Origin: Zoroaster sp. YZ-2022
Taxonomy: Eukaryota > Echinodermata > Asteroidea > Forcipulatida > Zoroasteridae
Length of the DNA: 64,000 nt
NCBI GenBank assembly: GCA_029582265.1
Contig: CM055833.1
Span: 32,082,288 to 32,146,287, forward strand
Reading direction: 5' to 3'
The position numbers were made by a program, and so were the translations under genes. Under the pieces are notes generated by a model, which did not search any database, was not told where the DNA came from, and was given only the letters and a program-made list of their open reading frames with translations. The number at the start of each line of letters is the position of its first letter. Position 1 is the stretch's first letter. Below are positions 1 to 10,072 of the stretch, one piece after another.

Positions 1-28
1 TATATTGCGATTTTCACATGTAAGTTGT

Positions 29-32
<4 letters not shown>

Positions 33-105
<73 letters not shown>
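33..105. repeat. (AT)n microsatellite
   Basis: Uninterrupted AT dinucleotide run. Open reading frames of alternating Ile-Tyr through it are an artefact of the repeat. Confidence 0.97.
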
Positions 106-108
<3 letters not shown>

Positions 109-131
109 AGCCTTAATTATATATATACAAG

Positions 132-175
132 CCTTAATTCCCCAGCATCAGCCAATTTTCTTTGCTCATGAACCG

Positions 176-264
<89 letters not shown>

Positions 265-300
265 CAAACGGTTCGCGAGCAAAGAAAAATTGGCTGATGC
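132..300. repeat. inverted repeat around an (AT)n core
   Basis: The arm at about 139-180 (containing CAGCCAATTTTCTTTGCTC) is the reverse complement of the arm at about 262-298. Between them lies an AT run at 183-262. The whole block can fold into a hairpin and may be an end of the foldback elements that follow. Confidence 0.75.
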
Positions 301-363
301 CTGACTCGAACCCGCGACCTCTCGAATACCAGACGAGCGCTCTACCAACTGAGCTAACCAGCC
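292..363 (-). other. tRNA-like sequence, probably SINE-derived
   Basis: On the minus strand a 7-bp acceptor-like pairing (GGCTGGT with ATCAGCC), a clean D-arm with box A (TAGCTCAGTTGGTAGAGC) and box B (GGTTCGAGTC) can be laid out. The anticodon loop would read GGT (Thr). The T stem and anticodon stem carry mismatches and the sequence sits inside repeats, so a SINE head or tRNA relic is more likely than a working tRNA gene. Confidence 0.5.
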
Positions 364-464
364 CCTATGTTGGTGGGCGGTCCACTTATGCCAATTATCT
401 ATTGCTCTATGGGGCCAGGTCAGAGGCCAAACCCTATCTGCCGAGTATATATATATATATATAT

Positions 465-767
465 AGTAAAGGTGAAACAGTGCTCACCGGATAGTTATAC
501 CCGAGCTTTCGGTGCGATGCACCTTCATCAGGGGAATTAAGGCTTGTTGTGATGAACCGCGGGTAGAACAAATGCGGTGAACTCCATGTTCATCCCGTCA
601 GGGTGGAGCGTGCCAAGTTTGAACATCAAACTGACGGGATGAACGTGGAGTTCACCGCGTTTGTTCTACTCGCGGTTCATCACAACAAGCCTTAATTCCC
701 CTAATGAAGGTGCATCGCACCGAAAGCTCGGGTATAACTATCCGGTGAGCACTGTTTCACCTTTACT
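465..767. mobile_element. foldback element, 137-bp arms
   Basis: The left arm (465-601) and right arm (631-767) are nearly perfect reverse complements separated by a 29-base loop. This is a long palindrome typical of foldback elements or MITEs. Read on the minus strand, the left arm holds CTGATGA, a 5-bp hairpin and GAAA (about 497-531), which resembles a hammerhead ribozyme core; the right arm has CTAATGA instead. Confidence 0.85.
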
Positions 768-821
768 ATTCACATTTTCTAAGTTCTACAGTGCTACGCA
801 GCATCCCCACATATATATATA

Positions 822-1749
822 CAGGGTGACTTAAAAAAAAGGTAATCCACAAATAATGGGTTAATATGACCAGGTTATGAGGTTTATGATTATAAACATG
901 ATTGCATCATGAGGTAGGGGCTATTAGCTTTCCATTGATACCATCCTTGCATTCATGCGATCACACATCACTGAGCACCATTGTCTTGAAAATGGAACAT
1001 CAAATTCCAAAATGTGCAGGTTGGTGAATAATGGGCCCAATGGGCAAACATCCACAGGAATTGGGCTCATATCCAAACAGAGACAAGATACGTAGGTTAC
1101 AGGACACACATTTAAATGATTGAAAGAAAACATATCTTATTAATGATAATGATTTTATTTGATAAGATCAAATATTTTTTATTTATTTATTTATTTGAAC
1201 ATACACTTTTAAAACAGTGGCACACGCCTACCCGGCGGTGCGTTCAAAAATACATCAAAAAGAACTACTGAAAACAATAAAAGTCAACATTCTGCGCAAT
1301 GACCCAGCTATGGTGAGAAGAGCTGTGCAAGACATGCATCGTTGCTGTGGACTTTGTGTGGAGAGAGGAGGTGGACATGTGGAAGGTGTTGGTGCCTAAA
1401 GGGTTAACGATCTTATCAAATAAAATCATTATCATGAATAAGATATGTTTTCTTTCAATCATTTAAATGTGTGTCCCGTAACCTACGTATCTTGTCTGTT
1501 TGGATATGAGCCCAATTCCTCTGGATGTTTGCCCATTGGGCCCATTATTCACCAACCTGCACATTTTGGAATTTGATGTTCCATTTTCAAGACAATGGTG
1601 CTCAGTGATGTGTGATCGCATGAATGCAAGGATGGTATCAATGGAAAGCTAATAGCTCCTACCTCATGATGCAATCATGTTTATAATCATAAATCTCATA
1701 ACCTGGTCATATTAACCCATTATTTGTGGATTACCTTTTTTTTTAGTCG

Positions 1750-1753
<4 letters not shown>
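822..1753. mobile_element. Tc1/mariner-type element with ~350-bp inverted repeats
   Basis: The left arm 822-1169 begins CAGGGTGAC next to TATATA. The right arm 1408-1753 is its reverse complement, ending in GTCGCCC next to TATATA. TA flanks and CAGGGTG-like ends are those of a Tc1/mariner-superfamily group. The arms are very long and only the centre differs, so this is a non-autonomous derivative of a longer element. Confidence 0.8.
1217..1399 (+). pseudogene. C-terminal remnant of a transposase
   Basis: The centre of the inverted-repeat element encodes about 60 residues ending with RRAVQDMHRCCGLCVERGGG. This resembles the cysteine-containing C-terminus (RR..C..C....GG) of some Tc1/mariner-superfamily transposases. 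No DDE core remains. The match is from memory of the family and is not a database result. Confidence 0.45.

Positions 1754-1838
<85 letters not shown>
1754..1838. repeat. (AT)n microsatellite
   Basis: A long AT run directly between the right end of the inverted-repeat element and the COMT-like exon. It lies in the intron downstream of that exon. Confidence 0.95.
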
Positions 1839-1841
<3 letters not shown>

Positions 1842-1896
1842 TGAAAAATAGAGGGTTGGATTGGAATGAAAGTTACAAAATACAAATGTTGTCTAC

Positions 1897-2117
1897 CTTT
1901 TTTGTCACCGATATGCATCATTTGTTCATGCTTCAAGCCGTACTCATCAGAAGCACGAAGCACGCTGGCCGGGTCTCCCTCATGGGCGTTCTTCAAGATG
2001 TAATCCAGCATTTTACCGGCTCTGAGTGTCATCTCATAAGCCTTCGCTTTCATTGTTTCTCCCTTCGACCGGAAAAGTGGTCCAACCTGTTTGCTGTTCA
2101 TGTTGTCAGCCATGTTG
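1897..2117 (-). CDS. exon of a catechol O-methyltransferase-like gene
   Basis: Minus-strand coding exon, ATG at 2111-2113, 72 codons plus one base, ending AAAAAAG before a GTAGAC donor. An acceptor (TTTTAAACAG) sits four bases before the ATG, so an untranslated exon probably lies upstream, at higher coordinates. The peptide includes KMLDYILKNAHEGDPASVL and a final GDKKG. In vertebrate COMT the same stretch reads RILNHVLQHAEPGNAQSVL...GDKKG and an exon break also falls at this point. COMT transfers a methyl group from S-adenosylmethionine to catechols; this exon covers only the N-terminal helices, before the SAM-binding core. No further coding exon is seen downstream within the window, so the rest must lie beyond the left edge or be lost. 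A frame-compatible Met at 2135-2137 lies before the acceptor and is unlikely to be used. Confidence 0.75.
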
Positions 2118-2240
2118 CTGTTTAAAACCAAAAACAAATTAGTTCAATTTTAGATTAGTCAAACAAGTCTCCGTAAGTTCTGATATCCGCACGCGGCGTC
2201 GCCTCAGACTCATGCCGCGTCAGCATTTTCTTATTTATTT

Positions 2241-2490
2241 GGCTGTTTCGGAAGTTTTCCGAAACAGCCTATTTTTTTCTTTTTCAGCATGTTGACCATA
2301 GCATTCGTACACGTTTTCTTTCTTACCGGCACTTTGGGCACTTTTACAACTTCGATAAATATCAAAATTGGCACATGTATTGACCGTCCACTGAAGATGT
2401 GTGCCGAACTTTTACGTCATGATGACGTCATTAGTTGTCAAACTATGACCCTAATGAATATTTAATTAGTCACTTTGTGACTAATCTATA
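2241..2490. mobile_element. possible small Helentron-like element
   Basis: A hairpin GGCTGTTTCGG...CCGAAACAGCC (2241-2269) is followed 200 bases later by a second hairpin ATTAGTCACTTTGTGACTAAT (2465-2485). The first resembles the terminal hairpin of the elements at 21961 and 53716, including the T-rich tract after it. The boundaries are not proven. Confidence 0.3.
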
Positions 2491-2953
2491 AGATTATGCA
2501 AATACACAACAAAGTCACAGTGCGCATGAATGAACAATGAGGTCGCACTCACATTCCCTACAATACAGAAAGGTTTTGTTTCTGAATTAGTGTTAGCAGT
2601 TAAAGTATTTTTAATAACCTCTATTTAAAATTGCAAGTATAATCTTATTGTAAAATCACTATTCGTTCAAAGCGTCTAGGGCCGAAATAAAGACGAACTG
2701 CCACCCAAAACCGCAGCTCCAAATTTCTAAAATACAGTGTATTACAAAGTAAAAACAACCGATAACAACTCGGCAAATCTTCAGTGCTTAGAAACACGAT
2801 ACATTTGCAGTCAGCAAACCCATAGCTCTAGGTTTGCCGACTGAAAATTTATTCTGGACCAACCCTTGTTATAATACCTTTGATTCGCCAACTGAGGCTC
2901 TTAATTATGGTGTTCTAAAACGGCCACATGCACATTGCAAGAAGAATGTGTAA

Positions 2954-3212
2954 GCGTCGCATTAGGATTCACGCGTCGCATTAGAAGTGTTGTCGCGTCG
3001 CACTAGAAGTGTTGTCGCGTCGCACTAGAGGTGTTGTCGCGTCGCACTAGAAGTGTGTCGCGTCGCACTATAGAAGTGTTGTCGCGTCGCACTGGAAGTG
3101 TTGTCGCGTCGCACTAGAAGTGTGTCGCGTCGCACTAGAAGTGTTGTCGCGTCGCACTAGAAGTGTTGTCGCGTCGCATTAGAAGTGTTGTTGCGTCGCA
3201 CTAGAAGTGTTC
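2954..3212. repeat. minisatellite, ~22-bp unit, about 12 copies
   Basis: Tandem copies of TCGCGTCGCACTAGAAGTGT(TG) with small length variants. It is CpG-rich against an AT-rich background. Confidence 0.92.
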
Positions 3213-3214
3213 AC

Positions 3215-3990
3215 CATTGCAGTTTTTCTCGTATGAAGAGCAGTATGTGACTAAATTTCGACTAATTAATATATAAGACTAAAATAAATGTAAATCCATA
3301 TATTTACTAGAAAAACCAATTATACAAAAGCGGCAACCACCAGACTGGTTGGCAGCTAGCATGCATACGGTACTAAACATGAATTTTGGGATTTATATTC
3401 CTTTAAAAAAGTCCTCCACAGCCCATACATTATTGTTTTACCGAAAGGTTTTGTTTCTGAATCAGTGTTGTAGTTAACAAAAAATGTTGCTAATCCTGTA
3501 ATACAAATATTTACAACCTAAACCTAGTCTCGATCCCAACTACCTACTTAGAAGGTGAGCATTCTAAACCACAAGACTACCATGCCACTCGAATTTGACG
3601 GTGAATTAAGTACAGAAGAACCTTTGTAAAATTGTATTTATAAAATAGGCCTAATATAAATTCTTTATTGCAAAAATATATTGCTCAGGCCTACAGGGTT
3701 CACTCATCCCCACCACCCAGGGCCTTTTTTCTGCCAACTAAAATTGCCATCCCGCGATATTTCGGCCAGTGATATGTCTTGTACATATTCGTGGCTTATT
3801 CCATCAGTCCCAAACACTTAAATCTCTGGCTAGCCCTAACATACTAATGAGCTACCATCCCAAAACAAAGTCCCCAGGCGAAATTCCCGAAATGGAAAAC
3901 ACGCAACAACCGCCCAGTTTGTTTTAGCTTCGCACGTGTTTATTTTTTCTTCTCCTGAGTTTGGGGGTTGGAACATTGAGCAATTGAGCC
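3215..3990. other. no gene seen
   Basis: AT-rich non-coding sequence. It would lie in the 5' region or an upstream intron of the minus-strand COMT-like gene, but no exon could be supported. Confidence 0.5.
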
Positions 3991-3998
3991 ACCCCTAG

Positions 3999-4225
3999 CA
4001 GCGGCGTAGCCAGGACTTTTTCAGTGGGGGGGGGGGGGGGCGGGGCGGGGGGGCAAAGGGGGGGCATTGCTTTTAAGTGGGGGCCAGGGGTATGGGTTTT
4101 TTCCCTTTTCTTTTTCTTTTCTGTTTTTGGGGCACTATGAGGATTTTTCGTGGGGGGGCACCTGGGGGGGCACTGGAAATTTGTGGGGGGGGGGCACGTG
4201 TCCCCCCCCCGTGGCTACGCCGCTG
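3999..4225. mobile_element. hAT-type MITE with 8-bp target duplication
   Basis: The terminal inverted repeats are CAGCGGCGTAGCCA and its reverse complement. They are flanked by identical 8-bp duplications ACCCCTAG (3991-3998 and 4226-4233). The interior is made of G runs. An 8-bp duplication with a CAG... terminus is the hAT pattern. No transposase is present. Confidence 0.88.
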
Positions 4226-4234
4226 ACCCCTAGA

Positions 4235-5305
4235 CACAATAGTACCGTGTTCAGTTCACATGTGCGCTTTCATACGATCACTACGGCCGTATTCAACAAA
4301 GGAACTCTAGAAACGTTACTAACTTCGTTTTATCATAAAAGTTTTTGAAAATTAACAAAATGAGCATTCATTTATATACATGTTGGCCTATGTAGTGGTG
4401 AGATTTAGAATCATTTCGGCACACAATATGATCGCGCTTTCAACCGCTCATTTTCCTGACGAATTTTTAATAATCAAAATCACATTAAGAACACACTTTC
4501 GTACAGATTGTCCTCTATTACAGTGTATGTGACAACCCCATAGGAGTGGGGTTTGTAAAGAAAAAGTTAAGCAAGTTAATCACCCTTCAATTCGCACCTT
4601 CACCCAAGGTTTGTTTGAAGGCGAATTAGTTTGAATCTCGCTTGGTAGCCAACACAGCGTGAGGTCACTGCCTGTAATCCAATGCAATACATGTGTGTGG
4701 GTTGGTTTTGTGTATAAGAGAGTGCAGTGTATATGTAAGGGGGTATAGAGTCATGTGCATGCTCAGATGAAAATCCTATAGGAAAGAAAGAACAGTGAAT
4801 CCATCCCGGATCCTGTTATACTGTTAATATAATCTAATGCTCTTAAATAATAATAAATCAATCCTTGAAAAGAAAACTAACATAATAACATTCATTTTAT
4901 CATGGAGGAATGTTCTCTTCCTCCGTGATTTTACATAGTGTATATTGTTCCAGATAAGTACATGTAGTGTTGTAGCGGGGTAAGCTGCACAGATTTGTTT
5001 TGGCCGCATTCAAAGGAAACGGTGAATTTGCGGAAAAGGGGGTTCAGAGAAAAAGAAAGATTTCCCTAAAGTTTGAAGACTAAAAGTGATTTCAGTTAAT
5101 TTATTTCCTGATTTCCTTTTCCTTTTTGATTTATATTTTAAAGAAAGTTACAGTTGCTTTAGAACCCATCTATTAAAGCACTGGCTCTTACTTGGCTGTG
5201 AACACTCATTTTTATGGGGTATACTATAGACGCATATTTTGAAAATGCAACACAAACATGTAGGCTTGAAAGAAAAAAGTGCAGATCCTTTCTTGTATTT
5301 TTAGT
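4235..5305. other. no gene seen
   Basis: AT-rich non-coding sequence up to the gap, without a supportable exon. Confidence 0.5.
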
Positions 5306-5805
5306 NNNNNNNNNNNNNNNNNNNNNNNNNNNNNNNNNNNNNNNNNNNNNNNNNNNNNNNNNNNNNNNNNNNNNNNNNNNNNNNNNNNNNNNNNNNNNNN
5401 NNNNNNNNNNNNNNNNNNNNNNNNNNNNNNNNNNNNNNNNNNNNNNNNNNNNNNNNNNNNNNNNNNNNNNNNNNNNNNNNNNNNNNNNNNNNNNNNNNNN
5501 NNNNNNNNNNNNNNNNNNNNNNNNNNNNNNNNNNNNNNNNNNNNNNNNNNNNNNNNNNNNNNNNNNNNNNNNNNNNNNNNNNNNNNNNNNNNNNNNNNNN
5601 NNNNNNNNNNNNNNNNNNNNNNNNNNNNNNNNNNNNNNNNNNNNNNNNNNNNNNNNNNNNNNNNNNNNNNNNNNNNNNNNNNNNNNNNNNNNNNNNNNNN
5701 NNNNNNNNNNNNNNNNNNNNNNNNNNNNNNNNNNNNNNNNNNNNNNNNNNNNNNNNNNNNNNNNNNNNNNNNNNNNNNNNNNNNNNNNNNNNNNNNNNNN
5801 NNNNN
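5306..5805. other. assembly gap (500 N)
   Basis: Exactly 500 N, which suggests a fixed-size scaffold gap and not a measured distance. Sequence character changes sharply across it. Open frames drawn through the N run are meaningless. Confidence 0.99.
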
Positions 5806-6071
5806 AGGTGGTTTTTTATTAATTATAAAATATAATTAATAATTAATAAATACACGTTCCGCAAAACCATACGGCGAAAATTAAAAATTTAAATAGTATA
5901 CAATCTCATTAGATAATGCCATCGAAATAATAAAAGCGGTAATCTTACGATATCATTAAATAGTATCAACATTTGGGTAGGATATTATAATATCCGTAAA
6001 AAAAAAAATATTTTTACGGAAAGATATAATAAACGAAAGAAACGAACAAAGTCAAGAAAGACAGTACCGTA

Positions 6072-6552
6072 TTTATCGAGCCGGGACATATAATATTAAC
6101 AGGAAATTATCGATATCGTCTTAAAAACGCACCTTGAGCAACGTTTGTCGTTGATAAAACAATCGGTAAATCTATTATAAATATTACTCAAACGAGACGA
6201 AGAATAAAATTTTCATCTGGATTAGCTAATTTACTCGGATTTGATAATGAATATCTAGCTGAAGGAGAGCACCAAGGAAGAAGACTCGATTTACTACCTT
6301 TTAAAATGATATACATTCATTGCGATCAAATTCTCACGAGCGAAATTTTGCGATGGTAAAACCGTGTTACTATTTTAAACGTTTTCCGATACAAGATGCA
6401 TCGTTGGGACACAAAGTATGTATATGGAATTTAAAAATCCATTAGCGAAAATCTTAAAATTGGGTACTTTTAATGAATTGACTTTTCAAATGAAAGATCC
6501 ATTAGGTAGAGATATCAATAATCACGGTATGCCAATCTTTTTTAACGTTTGA
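6072..6552 (+). pseudogene. degenerate jelly-roll/penton-like virion protein of Polinton style
   Basis: A frame starting FIEPG, with one internal TGA, runs into KFSSGLANLLGFDNEYL and YIHCDQI, then stops. A second frame at about 6424-6552 continues with MEFKNPL...LTFQMKDPLGRDINNHG. The order EPG, LLGF, hydrophobic-H-CD, NPL, and a final DP.G..INNHG matches a protein widespread in invertebrate Polinton-like elements, which I take to be a minor capsid (penton-like) protein. The copy is broken by at least one stop and one frameshift. Confidence 0.45.
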
Positions 6553-6896
6553 AATTAAATGATTTTTATGAACGTCAGTGGATATATCGATAGTGATGAA
6601 ATTTTACGAGTAATACCTCTCTCGTCGAATTAAAATTGGTACTATATCAGATGGCACGGCGCGCTTAAACTACCCTTTTACATGTTTTAATCGAGCACCC
6701 GCCATACTGTTCAATTTCTTTTGTAAAAATTTGCGGAAGGTAGTTTTGACGCGTTAACGTATATCATATTCCTTCTCCCGCTCGAGATAAAAAGTTTAGT
6801 TTCAACGACACTTCGCAACACGTACCACAATACGAAATTTGTTTTCCAAAACGCGAAATAAAAAAGTTTTTTGTACAAGGAAGCATTTTCGGCGCT

Positions 6897-7510
6897 CTAA
6901 ACACTAAAATCTGTTTCAATATAAAAATAGCCAAGTTTGTCATTAAATTAAATTACTATACTATAATAAATATGGCGAGCATTTATGGCCCTAGTCGAAC
7001 GAGCGAGCGAGTTTCATCCGTCACACCCAACGCAGCAGCTAAAAGGTTAACAGGGGTCACACTTATTGAAAAAGTGGTACATATCGATAATGTTTTCTTA
7101 GAAAATTGAAACATTATTATAGATATGAGGATATGGTTTGGTTCAACTGGCAAGCAACGGGTAGTCCAAGTTTTAGTATTTTTATACCAGTAACAGACTG
7201 TACAACTTATGTTAAAATAACTTGATCATAATAATATTTTACAATCATACGTCTCAAAACATGAAATTAATCCAGCTAGAGGAGGTGATGTTTTTATATA
7301 AAAGTTTTTACATTTTTTGATTTTAGTTTTGATAATGAACCAAAGCTGTTTGAATGTGTGGCGTTTGCTTCAAAATAGTTAAACTTTAACGTCAACAGAA
7401 AAGTTTTACTCAATTTGTTTTTTGATCTTCTAGATACTGGAATCTGTTTCAATATGAAAATTAATAATATTCCATTAAATTAAAATCTTTTTCTTATTAA
7501 TAAAATAATG
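6897..7510 (+). promoter_or_regulatory. repeated leader motif upstream of two ATGs
   Basis: AAATCTGTTTCAATATAAAA at about 6907 and GAATCTGTTTCAATATGAAA at about 7440 are each followed by ATTAAATTAAA and then, 35-40 bases later, by an ATG (6972 and 7508). Such repeated leaders suggest shared promoter or untranslated sequence of the viral island. No transcription evidence is available. Confidence 0.35.
6972..7225 (+). pseudogene. short frameshifted viral-island frame
   Basis: The ATG at 6972 opens MASIYGPSRTSERVSSV and runs about 45 codons to a stop. A shifted frame continues as MVWFNWQATGSPSFSIFIPV to a stop at 7223-7225. I do not recognise the product. It is preceded by a leader motif (ATCTGTTTCAATAT) that recurs before the next frame. 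Confidence 0.35.
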
Positions 7511-7798
7511 AATATAACTACGGATAATATCCAAGACTTTGTTCGCTGAAAAGCGACATTCAAAAGAATTACGAGCGGAAAAAACATGAACGTAAACTGT
7601 ATATAAAAATAAAAATAGATAAAATCAATAAAACGTGTAAAAATTTGAACGTTTTTCACAATTAACAGATTTTAGTTTGAAAATTGCGTTATGCTATGTC
7701 GCGGCTGTATATGTCGTACCTTTCTTCGAAATTAAACGATTTAAAAGAAAACTTTTGAAATTAGATTTTTTTTTCTTTTTACTATTAATAAAAAAATA

Positions 7799-8339
7799 AT
7801 GAGCATAGTTACAGAAACGAATAAACTTTATCCGGATGTACGATATATGGATACCTCCGAAGCGACGGCAGAAAGCGTGACGTTAAACCCTTTTTCGCCT
7901 GCAAAAAATCGATAACATTCAAAAAAGAAATTCTTAAAAGAGAGAAAACGAACGCGAGGCTGTTTATAAAAGATATAAAAAAATCATCAACGCTTGTGAT
8001 ATCGTAGAAACTCTCGTTGAATTATTAGGCTGTATGGGGAGCGGGAGCCATTAATCGCCAGATATCGCCGCCGTTATAGCATTACCTGTAGGATTTGCTT
8101 TAGAAGGTTTAGCTTTGAGGGTTGGGCGGTGCTGTGTTTACCACATCAGATACGTAAAATCTAAACTTGAAAAAAAGCTAAAACGCTAAAACGAGATACG
8201 AGTTTTAGCCGATAAACTCACACCATCAACAGTCACGTTTCAAAAAGCGATTGAAGACGGTGTTATAAGCCAAGAAGAATTTAATTTAATCACCAAAGAG
8301 CAAAAAGTACTCTGCGATGAGAGAAAAATAATTTCGTAA
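7799..8339 (+). pseudogene. degenerate membrane/coiled-coil protein of Polinton style
   Basis: The ATG at 7799 opens MSIVTETNKLYPDVRYMDTS. After several breaks a segment with ALPVGFALEGLAL is followed at 8208-8330 by LADKLTPSTVTFQKAIEDGV then ISQEEFNLITKEQK. The arrangement of a Gly/Ala-rich hydrophobic stretch, then a short helical LA..KL..........AI.DG.IS.EEF tail, is one I recall from an uncharacterised protein carried by invertebrate Polinton-like elements. Stops and frameshifts make it a pseudogene. Confidence 0.45.
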
Positions 8340-8548
8340 CAACTCTAGCAGAAGATACGGATTTACCGCTAAAACAAGGTCAAAAAACCACGATGACAGA
8401 TGTAGAAAAAAAAATTTCTTATAGAAAAACTTTAAGTTTAAAATAGCCTTGACTGTAAATAAATCTTATTATAATCAAAACCCGCTTCGCAAAGTAGCGG
8501 AGCAGGTAAAAGCTGACTTATAAACCTCCCCAATATAATTATAATTTT

Positions 8549-8890
8549 AATTTTTTAGTCTTTTCAACCAACTCGTTCATCACTAAATCAAATAAACGTC
8601 TAGCTTTCTCTTTTACCTGCTTGTAACTTTGCACATTTAATATCTTTTGCACATTTTGTACATAAAACTTATCGGTGTTTTTGTACCTTTTTTACATCTT
8701 TCTACACACCTGTCGGTATACTTTTTCCACGTTTTATTTTACCGCGATATAAAGCGCAATAGTCCACATTTGGTGAACTAAGTATACAACACTTGGCCGT
8801 TTTGCCGACTAATACTAATAGCCATTTGCAAGGAACGATCACTTTTGTTTTTTTTATCATTTCCATGCATCCTCTCTCTTTAATATTCAC
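8549..8890 (-). pseudogene. Cys-rich putative zinc-binding protein, frameshifted
   Basis: The minus-strand frame 8890-8702 reads MNIKERGCMEMIKKTKVIV, then PCKW, GKTAKCC and NVDYCALYRGK. The spacing of C...PC...GK..KC...DYC resembles small viral zinc-ribbon modules that end in YC..H. Below 8702 a shifted frame continues to a lysine-rich end (QVKEKARRLFDLVMNELVEK) with a stop near 8550. The last ligand is not conserved, so zinc binding is uncertain. Confidence 0.35.
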
Positions 8891-9145
8891 CTACATAATA
8901 TATATATATATATTTTTTTTATCGATTTTTTGGTAATATTTTTTAAGTGAGTTTTTTGGCGATATTTCTGAAAAGCTTTCATCGTTCTCTAAAAAGCTTT
9001 CGTCTTTAATATAAGCGGAAAGCTTACCCAAATTACCTACCAACGTAGAAATTTTTAATGAAAAGTTTTCAACGCGAGGCGTAGCGTAAATTGTATTTGT
9101 TTTGTCTAAAGATGAAATTTTTAATAAAATGCTAAATAAAACCAT
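8891..9145 (-). CDS. hypothetical protein in viral island
   Basis: An 84-codon minus-strand frame starting MVLFSILLKISSLDKTNTIY. It contains ISPKNSLKKYYQKIDKK, echoed by ISPKKSLNNKN in the frame at 9869-10072, which hints that the two derive from one duplicated sequence. It ends in a low-complexity AT run. Function not recognised; it may be a fragment. Confidence 0.25.
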   Translation of the reverse strand: MVLFSILLKISSLDKTNTIYATPRVENFSLKISTLVGNLGKLSAYIKDESFLENDESFSEISPKNSLKKYYQKIDKKNIYIYIM

Positions 9146-9309
9146 AACAAAAGTAGCTATGAATAAATCGAGGTTGTTGTTTTGTATCCGTGTAACTCAA
9201 CTCTAAAGCTACGCTGTAAAGACTATCGTTATCGCTATAAAAACTAATGTAAACCAAATTGTACATGTTTATGTTAATTTTTGTGCTGACTTGCAACATT
9301 TTTTAAGTT

Positions 9310-9552
9310 TTAAAAATCGCTTCTTTCAACTATATAAGGATATTCAGTAAACATCAGCTTTCGATAGCCATGTCTGGTAAACCAATTGAAACCATTTTTA
9401 ACTGACGTATTATTATTAATACTCACGCTATCAATTTCTCGTTTGTTTTCACCGCACGATCCAATCCGCCATATGCAAAGTTTCGATATAAAATCGTTCG
9501 TTTTAACGTAAATAATTAACGATACTTTTCGTTTAACGGCATACGAGGTCAT
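9310..9552 (-). CDS. hypothetical protein in viral island
   Basis: An 80-codon minus-strand frame starting MTSYAVKRKVSLIIYVKTND, with a balanced amino-acid composition unlike the simple-repeat frames elsewhere. It contains CIWRIGSCG and GFNWFTRHGYRK. I do not recognise it. Position and strand suggest it belongs to the minus-strand gene group of the island. Confidence 0.3.
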   Translation of the reverse strand: MTSYAVKRKVSLIIYVKTNDFISKLCIWRIGSCGENKREIDSVSINNNTSVKNGFNWFTRHGYRKLMFTEYPYIVERSDF

Positions 9553-9868
9553 TCTTTTGTAAATGTTTTAAATTAACCATAAATTCAATTGGGTTTCACA
9601 GACTTTTAAGTTCAAAAAGTTTTCTCGATTTAATACTACATCGATTAATATTCTTTCCGATCGATCCATCTCTCGCGACACACAATAAAACCATCGTTGG
9701 GTCTACTTAAAGTAGCCTTTTGACTGAATGGCTGCTAAAATGTCGATTAAATTTTTAAACGTAAAGCCCATTTTAATTTTCAAATAAAAAATCATAATCC
9801 TTGTCTTTCTTCTTATTTTTCTTTCGCCAGCTACAGTGTTTGTGCCATAATCTTTAAATTTTATAATA

Positions 9869-10072
9869 TCACCTCAACAAAACGCGTTTAAGCATTAAGC
9901 TTTTTTTGAAACTGGCGGTTTCGCTGCTGGCGTTATCATTTCCATATCTTTTGTTCTCCATGCTCTCCTCTTTTACTATACACCCACCGCATAAAAAAAA
10001 ATTATTTTTGTTATTTAGCGATTTTTTTGGTGATATTTTTTCAGACCTTTTTCTGAGCGGTTTATATAGCAC
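9869..10072 (-). CDS. hypothetical protein in viral island
   Basis: A 67-codon minus-strand frame with CGGC and a lysine-rich segment. Its KISPKKSL motif is shared with the frame at 8891-9145. No function recognised; it may be a fragment. Confidence 0.2.
   Translation of the reverse strand: MLYKPLRKRSEKISPKKSLNNKNNFFLCGGCIVKEESMENKRYGNDNASSETASFKKSLMLKRVLLR

Noticed and set aside
5..494. Open frames of repeated Ile-Tyr
   Set aside because: They run through (AT)n microsatellites; alternating ATA/TAT codons are automatic.
5214..5839. Open frames of about 200 codons across the gap
   Set aside because: Almost all codons are N; no sequence is known there.
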